From: Kiritimatiellia bacterium
GTDB lineage: Bacteria > Verrucomicrobiota > Kiritimatiellia > RFP12 > UBA3636
Direction: 5' to 3'
Assembly: GCA_017481725.1 (NCBI GenBank)
Contig: JAFUOX010000030.1
Location: 1-43,736, forward strand
DNA length: 43,736 nucleotides
In this document: piece by piece, positions 17,972-26,286 of the stretch
How positions within the stretch are numbered: position 1 is the first letter of the stretch
Layout of the letters: each line of letters begins with the position of its first letter
The notes under the pieces: model-generated
Seen by the model: the letters and a program-made list of their open reading frames with translations, nothing else
Told to the model about the DNA's origin: nothing
Database searches by the model: none
Made by a program: the position numbers and the translations under genes

Positions 17972-18727
17972 TTACCAAATATCCGCTGGGTAGTATTCTA
18001 TTTCAGTAGGAGTATCATCAGGAATGGTTGTATATTCCCATGGGTTAACATAGCTTGTACGCTTTCTTCTACGCGTACTTTTTTTCTTAAATGAATCTAA
18101 TGGAGGAGGAGCCTTTACTACCTTTCCATCCACTGGTACAGGGCGAACACAATGTACCTTAGGAAGCTTTTGGAAGCTATCTGCTTCTATCGCACCCTCA
18201 TCCTCCATATGAAACTGCATTAAATCAAAATCTTCAATATAGTCCTTAATGTCTGCATTCCGCACTTCATTTCTATCTAGTGAGATAAATTCAAAGTCTG
18301 TGAATTTAAATGGATCAAGATCTTTGAAAAAGCGAGTATATAGAGTAAATGCACACATATCCTCTGGAGAAAGCTTATGAGTTGTGCACACCCAAGCACT
18401 GCCATATTGGAAATACCCTGTATCCGTAGATTTGAGACGAAGTATATTTTCAAAGCTATACCCAATGACATCAATATAGGCAATTGTAAGATAATTATTG
18501 CCAGCTATTGTAGAATCATACGGAAGAGGCTCTACTCGGTCAGATGATTCTACACCAGGAGTTCTTCTCCTTTTTGAGAATCGCACATCCTCCTTCTCCG
18601 TAGTGAAATTACCAACATCCATTTGAAGAAGAATTTTATGCATTTCGTCACTACACTTTATTAGTGACGAAAGCTTTATAGAATGAAGAAATGGACCTTC
18701 CTTCTGTATGTACCTTTTTTCTTCCAT
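17972..18727 (-). CDS. Unidentified 251-residue protein downstream of polA
   Basis: I do not recognise a family. The ATG at 18727 (MEEKRYIQKEG) has a TGAGG ribosome-binding site; the frame is open further upstream but would overlap the polA end. The protein has no signal peptide or membrane helix. It is acidic in the middle (EFISLDRNEVRNADIKDYIEDFD). It has a Pro-rich, strongly basic patch near residues 205-222 (KKKSTRRRKRTSY) and then an acidic, aromatic tail. This composition suggests a soluble protein with a disordered tail, possibly nucleic-acid binding. It sits 28 bases after polA and four bases before a glycosyltransferase gene on the same strand. Confidence 0.65.
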   Translation of the reverse strand: MEEKRYIQKEGPFLHSIKLSSLIKCSDEMHKILLQMDVGNFTTEKEDVRFSKRRRTPGVESSDRVEPLPYDSTIAGNNYLTIAYIDVIGYSFENILRLKSTDTGYFQYGSAWVCTTHKLSPEDMCAFTLYTRFFKDLDPFKFTDFEFISLDRNEVRNADIKDYIEDFDLMQFHMEDEGAIEADSFQKLPKVHCVRPVPVDGKVVKAPPPLDSFKKKSTRRRKRTSYVNPWEYTTIPDDTPTEIEYYPADIW

Positions 18728-18755
18728 GGTAGCCTCACTTTCTAAGCACAAAGCA

Positions 18756-21749
18756 TTAGTGTGCTTCAAGCCAATTATCCCCAATTCCAATATCTACCTT
18801 AAGTGGAATTGGTAGCTTAACAACACCTGTCATACATTCCTCAACAAGAGCACGCATTTGCTCAATTTCCTCGCGTGGAACATCAAACACAAGCTCGTCA
18901 TGCACCTGCAAAAGCAAGCGAGAGCGGAGCCCCTTCTCCTTAATCTTAGTGGACACTGCCACCATAGCGAGCTTGATTAGATCTGCAGCACTGCCCTGCA
19001 CTGGCGTATTAACTGCAATACGCTCTGCACCGGCTCGCACTGTTGCATTGCGTGAATTAATATCGCGTAGAGGACGCTTTCTTCCAAGAAGCGTCTTCAC
19101 ATAGCCATCCTTGCGGGCAGCCTCAACAGTATTATCAATGAATGCACGAATCTTTGGGAACTGCTCAAAATATGTATTGCGTAAATCTGCTGCAACTGTT
19201 CGGGAGGTTCCCAATCTCTGAGCTAAACCAAATGCACTGATACCATAAATAATTCCGAAGTTGACCTGCTTAGCCTGAGAGCGCATTTCCTTTGTTACGG
19301 CATCCTCATCAACGCCATATACACGCGCAGCTGTCTGCAAGTGAATATCTGTATCATTACGGAATGCCTCAAGCATAGATTCATCCATACTCATCGCAGC
19401 TGTCATACGAAGCTCAATCTGCGAATAGTCCGCAGCCATTAGCACATGGTCATTATCGCGTGCAACAAATGCCTCGCGTATGCGTTTACCACGTGGAGAG
19501 CGAACAGGAATATTCTGCAAATTAGGATTATCACTTGAAAGGCGACCTGTTTCCGTCAATGCCTGATTAAATGACGTATGGATACGTCCTGTGGCAGGGT
19601 CCACGCATTGTGGAAGCTTATCAACATAAGTGGACTTAAGCTTTGAGCAAGTGCGATATTCAAGAACCTGTTCAATAATAGGATGAGCACCAACCAAACC
19701 TTGAAGAACCTCTTCACTTGTAGAGAATGCTCCTGAGGAGGTTTTACCTGATGGAGTTAAGCCTAGCACCTTAAATAATACATCTGAAAGCTGAATTGGT
19801 GAAGAGATATTAAATTCTCTACCTGCTAACTCATAAATTTTTGCTTCAATTTGAGCAAGCTCTTGCTCTAGCTCTGCACTATACTGCTTAAGGGCAAGAG
19901 TATTAACACGAATACCCTCGCACTCCATATCAAAAAGTATCCTAATGAGAGGATTTTCGCTTCTCTCAAGAGCCTCATCAAGCTTTGACTCCTTACAAAT
20001 TGCAGAAAGCTTTTCATGAAGCTGCAGTGATATATCTGCATCCTCTGCTGCATACTCTGCCACCTTCTCTAACGGCACCTGATCCATTGTTAGACGCTTC
20101 TTTCCACCGCCTGCGGCACCAATCAGTGCAACAATAGGGATTGGATTATAGCCAAGAAATTCTCTTGCAAGTGCATCCATTCCATGACGAGAAGAAGAAT
20201 CTAACACATAGTGCTCAATCATAGAATCAAAAAGTTGGCCATTAACCTTGATACCAATATTATTCAACACGTGCATATCAAACTTAATATTGTGTCCAGT
20301 CTTAGCAATTGCTGGGTTTTCAAAGCATGGGCCAAGAATTGTGCGGATAAGCTCCTCTGTGAGTGGTTCATCATCAGATGTAACAACCGCAGATTTATGT
20401 TCAGGCTCCGCTGTCTGAGTTGGCTCCGAGAAGCCAAAATCAGCAAAAAGCTCGCATTGGACTGGCTTTGCTGCTGGAGCTGTGCCAAAATCTGCAAATA
20501 AATCGCCTTGAATTGCCCCACTTGCTTTTGTCTCAGGAGCACCTGGATAGCGAACAGCAATATAATATGCCTCATGAGCCTTCATAGCAATTGACAAGCC
20601 AACTAGCTTTGCGGAACGAGTATCAATGCCTGTTGTTTCTGTATCAAAGGTAAAGCAGCTAGCACCATTAAGTTTAGCAGCAAGCTCCTCAAGTGGCTTA
20701 CGCGTTGTGATTGTGTAATACGTATGTGGCACAGTCGCTACAGTATCATATACAGGAGCTGCTTCACCTTTCTCCGCTGTGACAGAGTCCTGTGCAGCAA
20801 CCGAAGCCCCTGCAGGACCCTCCTCTATGGAAGCATCATTCTTTGAAACAGTATTTAAAATATGACCTGTAAGCTTTCCATAAATTCCTGCTAGTTCATA
20901 TTTCTGACAAAACTGCTTTAGCTTTTCTTCATCAAAATCTCTAATTTGCAAATCCTCAAGCGTCACATCAAGTGGTGCATCTTTGCGGATTTCTGCAAGC
21001 CACCTTGAAAGGCGTGCAATTTCAACATTCTCTTGCACACGCTCTTTTAGCTTACCTTTAAGCTCATTAGCATGCTCTATAACACCTTCAAGTGACCCAT
21101 ATTGCTGGATAAGCTGGATTGCAGTCTTTGGGCCAACACCCGGAAATCCTGGAATATTATCTGAAGAATCGCCAGCCATACCAAGATAGTCAATCATTTG
21201 TTTAGGGGATTCAACTCCCCACTCAGCACATACCTTAGCTACATCATAGACCTCATCTGCCCCAGCGTTTTTCCCGCCACTTGATGGTCTATGTAAAATT
21301 GTATTCTCATCTACAAGCTGAGCAATATCCTTATCCGGTGAAACAAGCACAGTAGGCACACCCCACTCTGCTCCCTTTGCTGCAAGAGTTCCCATCAAAT
21401 CATCTGCCTCAAAGCCATCAAGCTTTAGGAATGGAATATTCATTACATTAGCAAATTCCTCAGCCATTGGAATTGCTGCTGCAATATCCTCTGGAAGTTT
21501 CTCACGCTGAGCCTTATATTCTGGATATTTCTCATGCCTAAAGGTAGGAGATGTATCCATCACAAGTGCAATGTGCGTAGCACCACGCTCCTGCAAAAAC
21601 TCACGGACTGTTTGTACAAAAATTGAAATTGATGATGTATTGATGCCAGTTGCTGTCATTCTCGGACGATTTATAAGTGCAAAATGCCCTCTATAAAGAA
21701 TAGGCATCACATCCATTACAATCAGCTTATTTTCTTTTCTTTCTTCCAT
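18756..21749 (-). CDS. polA: DNA polymerase I
   Basis: This 997-residue repair and Okazaki-processing polymerase has all three domains. The 5'-3' exonuclease covers about 5-300. The 3'-5' exonuclease has intact motifs FDTETTGID (368-376), GHNIKFD (485-491) and YAAEDAD (566-572, Asp570). The polymerase has motif A DYSQIELR (774-781), motif B around Lys827-Tyr835 and motif C QVHDEL (948-953). It is longer than the roughly 930-residue E. coli enzyme because of an insertion at about 402-462 between Exo I and Exo II. That insertion contains two near-identical QxxLFADFG elements, at 414-422 and 431-439, resembling clamp-binding motifs. A linker at 300-340 is low-complexity. It follows an AraC-type gene by 12 bases. 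Confidence 0.97.
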   Translation of the reverse strand: MEERKENKLIVMDVMPILYRGHFALINRPRMTATGINTSSISIFVQTVREFLQERGATHIALVMDTSPTFRHEKYPEYKAQREKLPEDIAAAIPMAEEFANVMNIPFLKLDGFEADDLMGTLAAKGAEWGVPTVLVSPDKDIAQLVDENTILHRPSSGGKNAGADEVYDVAKVCAEWGVESPKQMIDYLGMAGDSSDNIPGFPGVGPKTAIQLIQQYGSLEGVIEHANELKGKLKERVQENVEIARLSRWLAEIRKDAPLDVTLEDLQIRDFDEEKLKQFCQKYELAGIYGKLTGHILNTVSKNDASIEEGPAGASVAAQDSVTAEKGEAAPVYDTVATVPHTYYTITTRKPLEELAAKLNGASCFTFDTETTGIDTRSAKLVGLSIAMKAHEAYYIAVRYPGAPETKASGAIQGDLFADFGTAPAAKPVQCELFADFGFSEPTQTAEPEHKSAVVTSDDEPLTEELIRTILGPCFENPAIAKTGHNIKFDMHVLNNIGIKVNGQLFDSMIEHYVLDSSSRHGMDALAREFLGYNPIPIVALIGAAGGGKKRLTMDQVPLEKVAEYAAEDADISLQLHEKLSAICKESKLDEALERSENPLIRILFDMECEGIRVNTLALKQYSAELEQELAQIEAKIYELAGREFNISSPIQLSDVLFKVLGLTPSGKTSSGAFSTSEEVLQGLVGAHPIIEQVLEYRTCSKLKSTYVDKLPQCVDPATGRIHTSFNQALTETGRLSSDNPNLQNIPVRSPRGKRIREAFVARDNDHVLMAADYSQIELRMTAAMSMDESMLEAFRNDTDIHLQTAARVYGVDEDAVTKEMRSQAKQVNFGIIYGISAFGLAQRLGTSRTVAADLRNTYFEQFPKIRAFIDNTVEAARKDGYVKTLLGRKRPLRDINSRNATVRAGAERIAVNTPVQGSAADLIKLAMVAVSTKIKEKGLRSRLLLQVHDELVFDVPREEIEQMRALVEECMTGVVKLPIPLKVDIGIGDNWLEAH

Positions 21750-21761
21750 TGCAATAAAACC

Positions 21762-22631
21762 TTAAACTGCCCCAGGAGAAACTCGCTTTGAAGTACGATA
21801 TTCAGATGGAGACATGTTGTAATATTTTTTAAATTTATTTGAGAAGTATGCTGAATCATTAAACCCAGCATTTCGACATACTTCGTTAATTGACATATTG
21901 GTATGACTCAAAAAACCTGCCGCATGCATAAGGCGTATATTTGTCAAAAATGCCTGAGGAGTTTGATCTATCATTTTATTCCAATATCTAAAGAAAGTGC
22001 GACGACTCATTCCACATTTCTTAGCAACATCATCAAAATTAACATCATTCATGAAATTAGATTGTAATTCTGCCACGATTGCATGGATTCTTTCATCTTG
22101 CTTTGGAATTTCAAACATTGGCTTTTGAAGAAATAACTTTGTCACTAAATTCCAAGCAACAACATCCATCTTGTCTGCAACACCTGGTTGATCATAAATC
22201 GGGAAATATGAGCGTAATTCATTAATCAACGAAATAACATCTGTCGTAAGAACTAAAGGGAATACAACATCTGTCTTTTTGATACCAAAGCTTTCAAATG
22301 CCTGCTCAAGCTTTGGGTTATAAATCATAAAAAAGGTTTCACGTGGTTTATTATAGGAATACTCGTGATGAACACCCTCTCTCTGTATAATAAGATGAGG
22401 GTATTCATTCTTTATTTTTTCATCACCAATAAAATCAGTGGCAAATTTTTCCTCTCCATTTACACGGATAGCAAACTCCATTCCGCCTATATGCTCACCG
22501 TTATATGAATCCTTCTCAATATATGCAGCACCTATTGTGTCCAATGGAAATGGAAAAGACACCATTCGTTTAACATTAGTTAAATCAATCCAATAAAGAA
22601 AATAGTTGTTTTGAGTAGTATTTTTTTCCAT
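21762..22631 (-). CDS. AraC-family transcriptional regulator
   Basis: The 289-residue protein starts at the ATG at 22631, supported by a GAAGGGA ribosome-binding site; an upstream TTG at 22655 lies inside the probable -10 box and is rejected. The C-terminal 100 residues form the double helix-turn-helix of the AraC family (DVAKKCGMSRRTFFRYW, then INEVCRNAGFNDSAYFSNKF and NMSPSEYR). The N-terminal 180 residues should be the ligand-sensing part, but I cannot name its signal. It lies immediately upstream of polA. The nearest metabolic candidates for control are the beta-helix and DUF4380 genes upstream, or carbohydrate genes elsewhere. Confidence 0.9.
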   Translation of the reverse strand: MEKNTTQNNYFLYWIDLTNVKRMVSFPFPLDTIGAAYIEKDSYNGEHIGGMEFAIRVNGEEKFATDFIGDEKIKNEYPHLIIQREGVHHEYSYNKPRETFFMIYNPKLEQAFESFGIKKTDVVFPLVLTTDVISLINELRSYFPIYDQPGVADKMDVVAWNLVTKLFLQKPMFEIPKQDERIHAIVAELQSNFMNDVNFDDVAKKCGMSRRTFFRYWNKMIDQTPQAFLTNIRLMHAAGFLSHTNMSINEVCRNAGFNDSAYFSNKFKKYYNMSPSEYRTSKRVSPGAV

Positions 22632-22654
22632 ACTCTTCCCTTCTTTTTGGCACA

Positions 22655-22683
22655 ATTTTAATATATTTCACAATAAAAGTAAA
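22655..22683 (-). promoter_or_regulatory. Probable promoter of the AraC-type gene
   Basis: The minus strand reads TTTACT, 17 bases, then TAAAAT. A start about seven bases later gives a leader of roughly 17 bases that holds the ribosome-binding site of the ATG at 22631. It could also drive polA and the genes after it. Confidence 0.5.
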
Positions 22684-22767
22684 GCACCTGTTGGGCAGAC
22701 TTATAATTGGCACTACCTACAGCATCAATAATAAACAGAAGAAAATGCATCGCAAACTATTATATAC

Positions 22768-22801
22768 AAAAAACTAAATGCACTTTAAGTACATTTAGTT
22801 T
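22768..22801 (-). terminator. Rho-independent terminator of the beta-helix gene
   Basis: The minus strand forms a perfect 10-base stem (AAACTAAATG/CATTTAGTTT) with an 11-base loop. The stem's terminal Ts run into a six-T tract. It lies about 34 bases after the stop of the beta-helix gene and separates it from the AraC/polA unit. Confidence 0.75.
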
Positions 22802-22834
22802 CAAAATAGGCATATATACTTAAATCAAAAAGTA

Positions 22835-24613
22835 TTAATAAACAAAAATCATCAAAACTGATGGCTTCTTTACAGTAGTAGCACCAATTGGTGGCTTTGG
22901 AAGTCCATCTGCGCTCATATTGTATTTCTCACCACAAGAATCAGAATCAACCAAAATTGTTGCATTTTCTACATCTCCACACAAAGCTGTCCATGTAGCA
23001 CCACGATCCTTTGAGAATGCAATAGAAGACCAGTCTGCACTATGCTTTACAGGCCAACCCGCCATATCCAAAACTCCGCCATCCTTTTTAGGTAAAATTT
23101 CAACCTTAGAAAGTGCTGAATTTGGTTTTTTGGTGTCGTATGTCAATGTAGGACATTTCATTTCATTTGGATATTTCAATATTATTGTAGCAATATCAAC
23201 TGTGCTTCTTGAGAAAATTGGTTGAGTAAACATCTTTGTTGTTTCATCATAATTCATCATATTATCTTGAGTTTGAGGCCCATTGCCCTTGATATTACAA
23301 TAGCTATTGAAAATTGATCCTGAACCTCCATATCTAGAATAATCGTCAAGAACCATAACTCCTTCGCTATTATAACTGTAATTCCAAATAAAAGCTGAAT
23401 TTAATGCCTTAAACGTTCTGTCTTCCATAAAAAATGTACCTGAGGCATTGTTATTATTATAAGCATTAGCTGAACCAACTGCTGTACAATTTATTACGTA
23501 TGTATTACATCTTGAGTCAGCTACACCACCCCAACCACTTGCGTGAACATTGTAAAAAAGACAATTTGCAAAAACTGCATATCCAGAGCCTCTGAAAAGA
23601 ACAGCTCCACCCCAAGCTCTTGAGCCACAATTAGAAAACTCAGAATTTCTTATGATATATTTAATATTAGCATTTGCATCAGATGAAATTACACCACCAC
23701 CTGAGCTAAATCCATTTGCGTTATAGCCATAAATCTCTCGAAAGATGCAATTATTGATTTCAAAAGAGCCACCTCTCATATCTCTTCTGATAAAAATAGC
23801 ACCAGCACCTGCATTTGCCCATAAATCACTAAAATAACAGTCTTCTAACAAGATTCTTTTTTCATTTGCACCTAATATGGCCATTGCAGCACCTCCGCGG
23901 ACTGTGTTGCCATTCCCTCTTGTGGCATCCCAATTCAAGAACGTTTTGAATTGACAATTTTTTATCGTTATATCATCACCTAAAGCAGCTAGATTGCCAC
24001 CCATACTGTAAACAGCTGATGACATACCATTATCTATAAACTTTGAATTTGACAGATTAAGGTCACCAACCACGCGCAAACAAGCTCCACCATCACCTGT
24101 ATCACTATTGTAATCACCTGATTGCACGAAACCAATATTTGTCCAACAGCAACCATCAATTATGGCATTACCAAGCACAGAAACTGCTGGACCAACCTCA
24201 GGATTTGAAGAATCTTGTTTCAACATTGCTCCTGTAAAAATTAAATTCTTTAATGTTAATGTACCTGTTGGATTTGATGCAAATAACAAACCAAATGAGG
24301 TTGCATCTCCAGAAGAACCACTATATGCACAACCCTCACGACCTCCACTTAATGTAATTGGAGCAGCCTCAGGTCCAACCACTGAAATAGAGCTAGATAT
24401 TTCAATTGCACCGAGGTCTTTGTTTATTAGTATTGTTCCTCCAGAAATAGCATCTGCAAATTCAACAATATCCCCATCGACTGCGGAGGAAACGACAGAG
24501 CGCAATGTCCCTGCACTTCCGTCATCAGCAAGTGATGTAACTGTGTGTGTTGCTGCATAAATGCTTGTACTAGCAACAAACAAAATTGTACATAGAGAAA
24601 ATTTACTTTTCAT
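22835..24613 (-). CDS. Exported right-handed parallel beta-helix protein
   Basis: This 592-residue protein has a signal peptide at 1-20 (MKSKFSLCTILFVASTSIYA). It opens with the TVTSLADDGSAGTLR block typical of CSLREA/polymorphic-outer-membrane-type beta-helix proteins. Repeated strands with Asn/Gly/Ser turns follow (ILINKDLGAIEISSSISVVG; LTLKNLIFTGAML; GGAVLFRGSGYAVFANCLF), consistent with a long right-handed beta-helix to about residue 430. The C-terminal 130 residues are less repetitive and end with a hydrophobic PSVLMIFVY. I cannot say whether it is an enzyme (for example a polysaccharide lyase) or an adhesin; no catalytic motif is obvious. GGAG precedes the start by seven bases. It may be co-transcribed with the DUF4380-like gene 47 bases upstream. 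Confidence 0.82.
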   Translation of the reverse strand: MKSKFSLCTILFVASTSIYAATHTVTSLADDGSAGTLRSVVSSAVDGDIVEFADAISGGTILINKDLGAIEISSSISVVGPEAAPITLSGGREGCAYSGSSGDATSFGLLFASNPTGTLTLKNLIFTGAMLKQDSSNPEVGPAVSVLGNAIIDGCCWTNIGFVQSGDYNSDTGDGGACLRVVGDLNLSNSKFIDNGMSSAVYSMGGNLAALGDDITIKNCQFKTFLNWDATRGNGNTVRGGAAMAILGANEKRILLEDCYFSDLWANAGAGAIFIRRDMRGGSFEINNCIFREIYGYNANGFSSGGGVISSDANANIKYIIRNSEFSNCGSRAWGGAVLFRGSGYAVFANCLFYNVHASGWGGVADSRCNTYVINCTAVGSANAYNNNNASGTFFMEDRTFKALNSAFIWNYSYNSEGVMVLDDYSRYGGSGSIFNSYCNIKGNGPQTQDNMMNYDETTKMFTQPIFSRSTVDIATIILKYPNEMKCPTLTYDTKKPNSALSKVEILPKKDGGVLDMAGWPVKHSADWSSIAFSKDRGATWTALCGDVENATILVDSDSCGEKYNMSADGLPKPPIGATTVKKPSVLMIFVY

Positions 24614-24660
24614 ATAACACTCCTATATTAAGTATCAAGTTTATTTTAAAGAATATATTT

Positions 24661-25587
24661 TTATTTGTTTTGTTCAAGTTCATAATAAAGCTCTAATTTA
24701 TTACCGTGCAGTTTACCTTTACAGAATACCTCAGTAACAAACTCAAGCTCGGCATATGGTCCAGCTGATGGAGAGAAATCTGCCGACACCTTTGGTGAGA
24801 AAAACACCTGCATTTCTTCACCCCTTTTGTGCAAATAAGATTCACCTTTTCTTACAAAAGAACATTTTGTGCCATTTGCTGTCATGAAAACAATTTTGTC
24901 TCCCATCATACCTGATTTTGCATTGGCATTTTTATCCTCTTGATAAAGTCTGTAGAAATTATTGCTAATTTTCTCTTTTCTAACTGCAGCATTACTATCA
25001 AGAGAATACAAATTATTATCTGCACAAGTAAGCTCGGCAAAAATTTCTGTATTAACTGTAGGAACCTGTGCTACCAACCACAAACCTACACAAGCATCCG
25101 AAGTTTTTTTACTTGGAGCAATATGCTTTAGGTCCACAATATGCTCAACTCTTTTAGTTTCATCATCAGCAACAATAAATTCTTGAACTATCTGCATTTG
25201 ATAGCCTGGTATAACTGGAGAGGAAAGACGCACTCCATTGGTAATCAACTCAAAGGAATATGGTCCAAGATCCATTTCTCGTGGTGGTGGCCAACCTTTT
25301 CCATAGATTTTTTTCCAATCATTTTGTTTCCAAAGCCAAACCTTTAACCCACCATAATTTTTCCAAAAATGCTTTTCTGGAGCATTTTCTTCAGCTTTTT
25401 CATCAACCCAAAGTATATTTTCGCCACCAATTAAAGACAAGTGCATCATTCTACCAATCTTTGGCTGAATGATACATTCAATAGCATTATTGCGTAAAAC
25501 AACTGAATCATCTTTTGTAAAAACGTCAACCGCAACACAATATATTGAGGCAAATACAATAAAAAATGTAAGTAATATTCGTTTCAT
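24661..25587 (-). CDS. Exported DUF4380-like (galactose mutarotase-fold) protein
   Basis: The protein is 308 residues from the ATG at 25587; the frame is open to 25659, but that extension precedes the signal peptide MKRILLTFFIVFASIYCVA. The mature part resembles DUF4380 proteins with an aldose-epimerase-type beta-sandwich: NNAIECIIQPKIGRMMHLSLIGGENILWV near the start, then KNYGGLKVWLWKQ with a nearby Gly-Trp-Pro-Pro stretch. A carbohydrate-binding or epimerase-like role in the periplasm is plausible but unproven. Its neighbour downstream is an exported beta-helix protein, which supports a shared role in polysaccharide handling. The DUF4380 call is from pattern recognition only. Confidence 0.65.
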   Translation of the reverse strand: MKRILLTFFIVFASIYCVAVDVFTKDDSVVLRNNAIECIIQPKIGRMMHLSLIGGENILWVDEKAEENAPEKHFWKNYGGLKVWLWKQNDWKKIYGKGWPPPREMDLGPYSFELITNGVRLSSPVIPGYQMQIVQEFIVADDETKRVEHIVDLKHIAPSKKTSDACVGLWLVAQVPTVNTEIFAELTCADNNLYSLDSNAAVRKEKISNNFYRLYQEDKNANAKSGMMGDKIVFMTANGTKCSFVRKGESYLHKRGEEMQVFFSPKVSADFSPSAGPYAELEFVTEVFCKGKLHGNKLELYYELEQNK

Positions 25588-25612
25588 AAAGCACCAAAAT
25601 TTTACTATACTG

Positions 25613-25641
25613 ATGTTAACATAAATTAAATCTAAATTCAA
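25613..25641 (-). promoter_or_regulatory. Possible promoter of the DUF4380/beta-helix unit
   Basis: The minus strand reads TTGAAT, 17 bases, then TAACAT, about 25 bases before the ATG at 25587. A TATAGT a few bases later is a competing -10 box. The match is moderate. Confidence 0.35.
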
Positions 25642-25745
25642 GTAGCATAAGATCAGCATATTGGCAAAACAGTGTTTTGGAGTGAAACACCTTTAACCTA
25701 TCTCGCGTCTAAATGTCAAAGTCTTATCGTCTAATGTCTCAGAAA

Positions 25746-25787
25746 GGCTCAAGGAGGCAAAGGTTTAGCACCTTGCCACCTTGAGCC
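25746..25787. repeat. Long hairpin, first in the repeat block
   Basis: GGCTCAAGGAGGCAAAGG pairs with CCTTGCCACCTTGAGCC around a short TTTAGCA loop, with one mismatch and one bulge. It is GC-richer than its surroundings and not followed by a T run, so it does not look like a terminator. It resembles REP-type intergenic palindromes. Confidence 0.6.
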
Positions 25788-25820
25788 CCAGCAACACCGG
25801 GCGGCTCTGCCACCCTCCCC

Positions 25821-25968
25821 CACTGTCAAACTATCAAACTGTCAAACTATCAAACTATCAAACTCGCCCACTGTCAAACTATCAAACTCGCCAACTATCA
25901 AACTATCAAACTTTAAAATCGTACAAGAACTGAGTTAGTTTGCAAGTTTGCGAGTTTGCAAGTTTGCG
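25821..25968. repeat. Short tandem repeats: CAAACTATC-type array and a 16-base duplication
   Basis: From 25821 to about 25913 the plus strand is a run of 9-10 base units CAAACTATC/CAAACTGTC, with two interruptions reading CTCGCC. From 25937 a perfect 16-base tandem duplication follows (AGTTTGCAAGTTTGCG at 25937-25952 and 25953-25968). CAAACT and AGTTTG are complementary, so the two arrays can pair with each other. There are no unique spacers, so this is not a CRISPR array. Confidence 0.8.
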
Positions 25969-26042
25969 AGTATGATAGTTGAGTTTTGAGGATGATGCAT
26001 CACATGCATCGCCTTCGCATCTTAATAAGCTTCTGTGCGAGC

Positions 26043-26116
26043 ACACTAGCGGATGAGATTTGCCAATTGCTTCGAAAGAGTAGCAATATCCAAGGCAAAG
26101 CTCATTCCGCTAGTGT
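26043..26116. repeat. 74-base imperfect palindrome
   Basis: ACACTAGCGGA at 26043-26053 is exactly complementary to TCCGCTAGTGT at 26106-26116. Pairing continues inward through TGAG/CTCA, TTTGCC/GGCAAA and ATTGCT/AGCAAT, with small bulges, to an apical loop near TCGAAAGAG. This is far more pairing than chance predicts and no gene overlaps it. It could be a REP/MITE-like element or a structured RNA. Confidence 0.65.
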
Positions 26117-26118
26117 AT

Positions 26119-26215
26119 TTTCGGCATCACGTCTCTGCGACCTCTGCGACCTCCGCGTCTCTGCGTCCCTTTGGCATCACGTGCATCACGCTCCGCATCA
26201 CGTGCATCACATGCG
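26119..26215. repeat. GCATCACGTGCATCAC and CTCTGCGACC repeats
   Basis: The 16-mer GCATCACGTGCATCAC occurs at 26174-26189 and exactly again at 26195-26210, with further partial copies (GGCATCACGT near 26122 and GCATCACATGCATC near 25997). Between these are CTCTGCGACC-type direct repeats (26132-26165). This is the most GC-rich part of the window and ends about 35 bases before the rpe promoter. Confidence 0.7.
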
Positions 26216-26248
26216 TCTCATACATTGCGTTTTCCATAGCATTTCTCC

Positions 26249-26277
26249 TTGTTTTCAAGTAGGATTTATGTCATAAT
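26249..26277 (+). promoter_or_regulatory. Possible promoter of rpe-lepA
   Basis: TTGTTT, 17 bases, CATAAT, with TGT just before the -10 box (extended -10). Transcription would start within a few bases of the rpe ATG at 26287, giving an almost leaderless message. The short leader and weak -35 box keep confidence low. Confidence 0.35.
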
Positions 26278-26286
26278 AATAGGTAT

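Noticed and set aside
20211..20575. Open frames on both strands over the Pol I insertion
   Set aside because: They lie wholly within polA, whose frame carries all conserved motifs on both sides.
22632..22655. TTG start at 22655 for the AraC-type regulator
   Set aside because: The codon lies in the probable -10 box, whereas the ATG at 22631 has a good ribosome-binding site.
25821..25968. CRISPR array
   Set aside because: The repeats are contiguous 9-16 base units without unique spacers of constant length, and no cas gene is present.
25986..26276. Plus-strand open frames rich in His and Cys within the repeat block
   Set aside because: They arise from GCATCAC repeats, have no ribosome-binding site, and overlap a 74-base palindrome.
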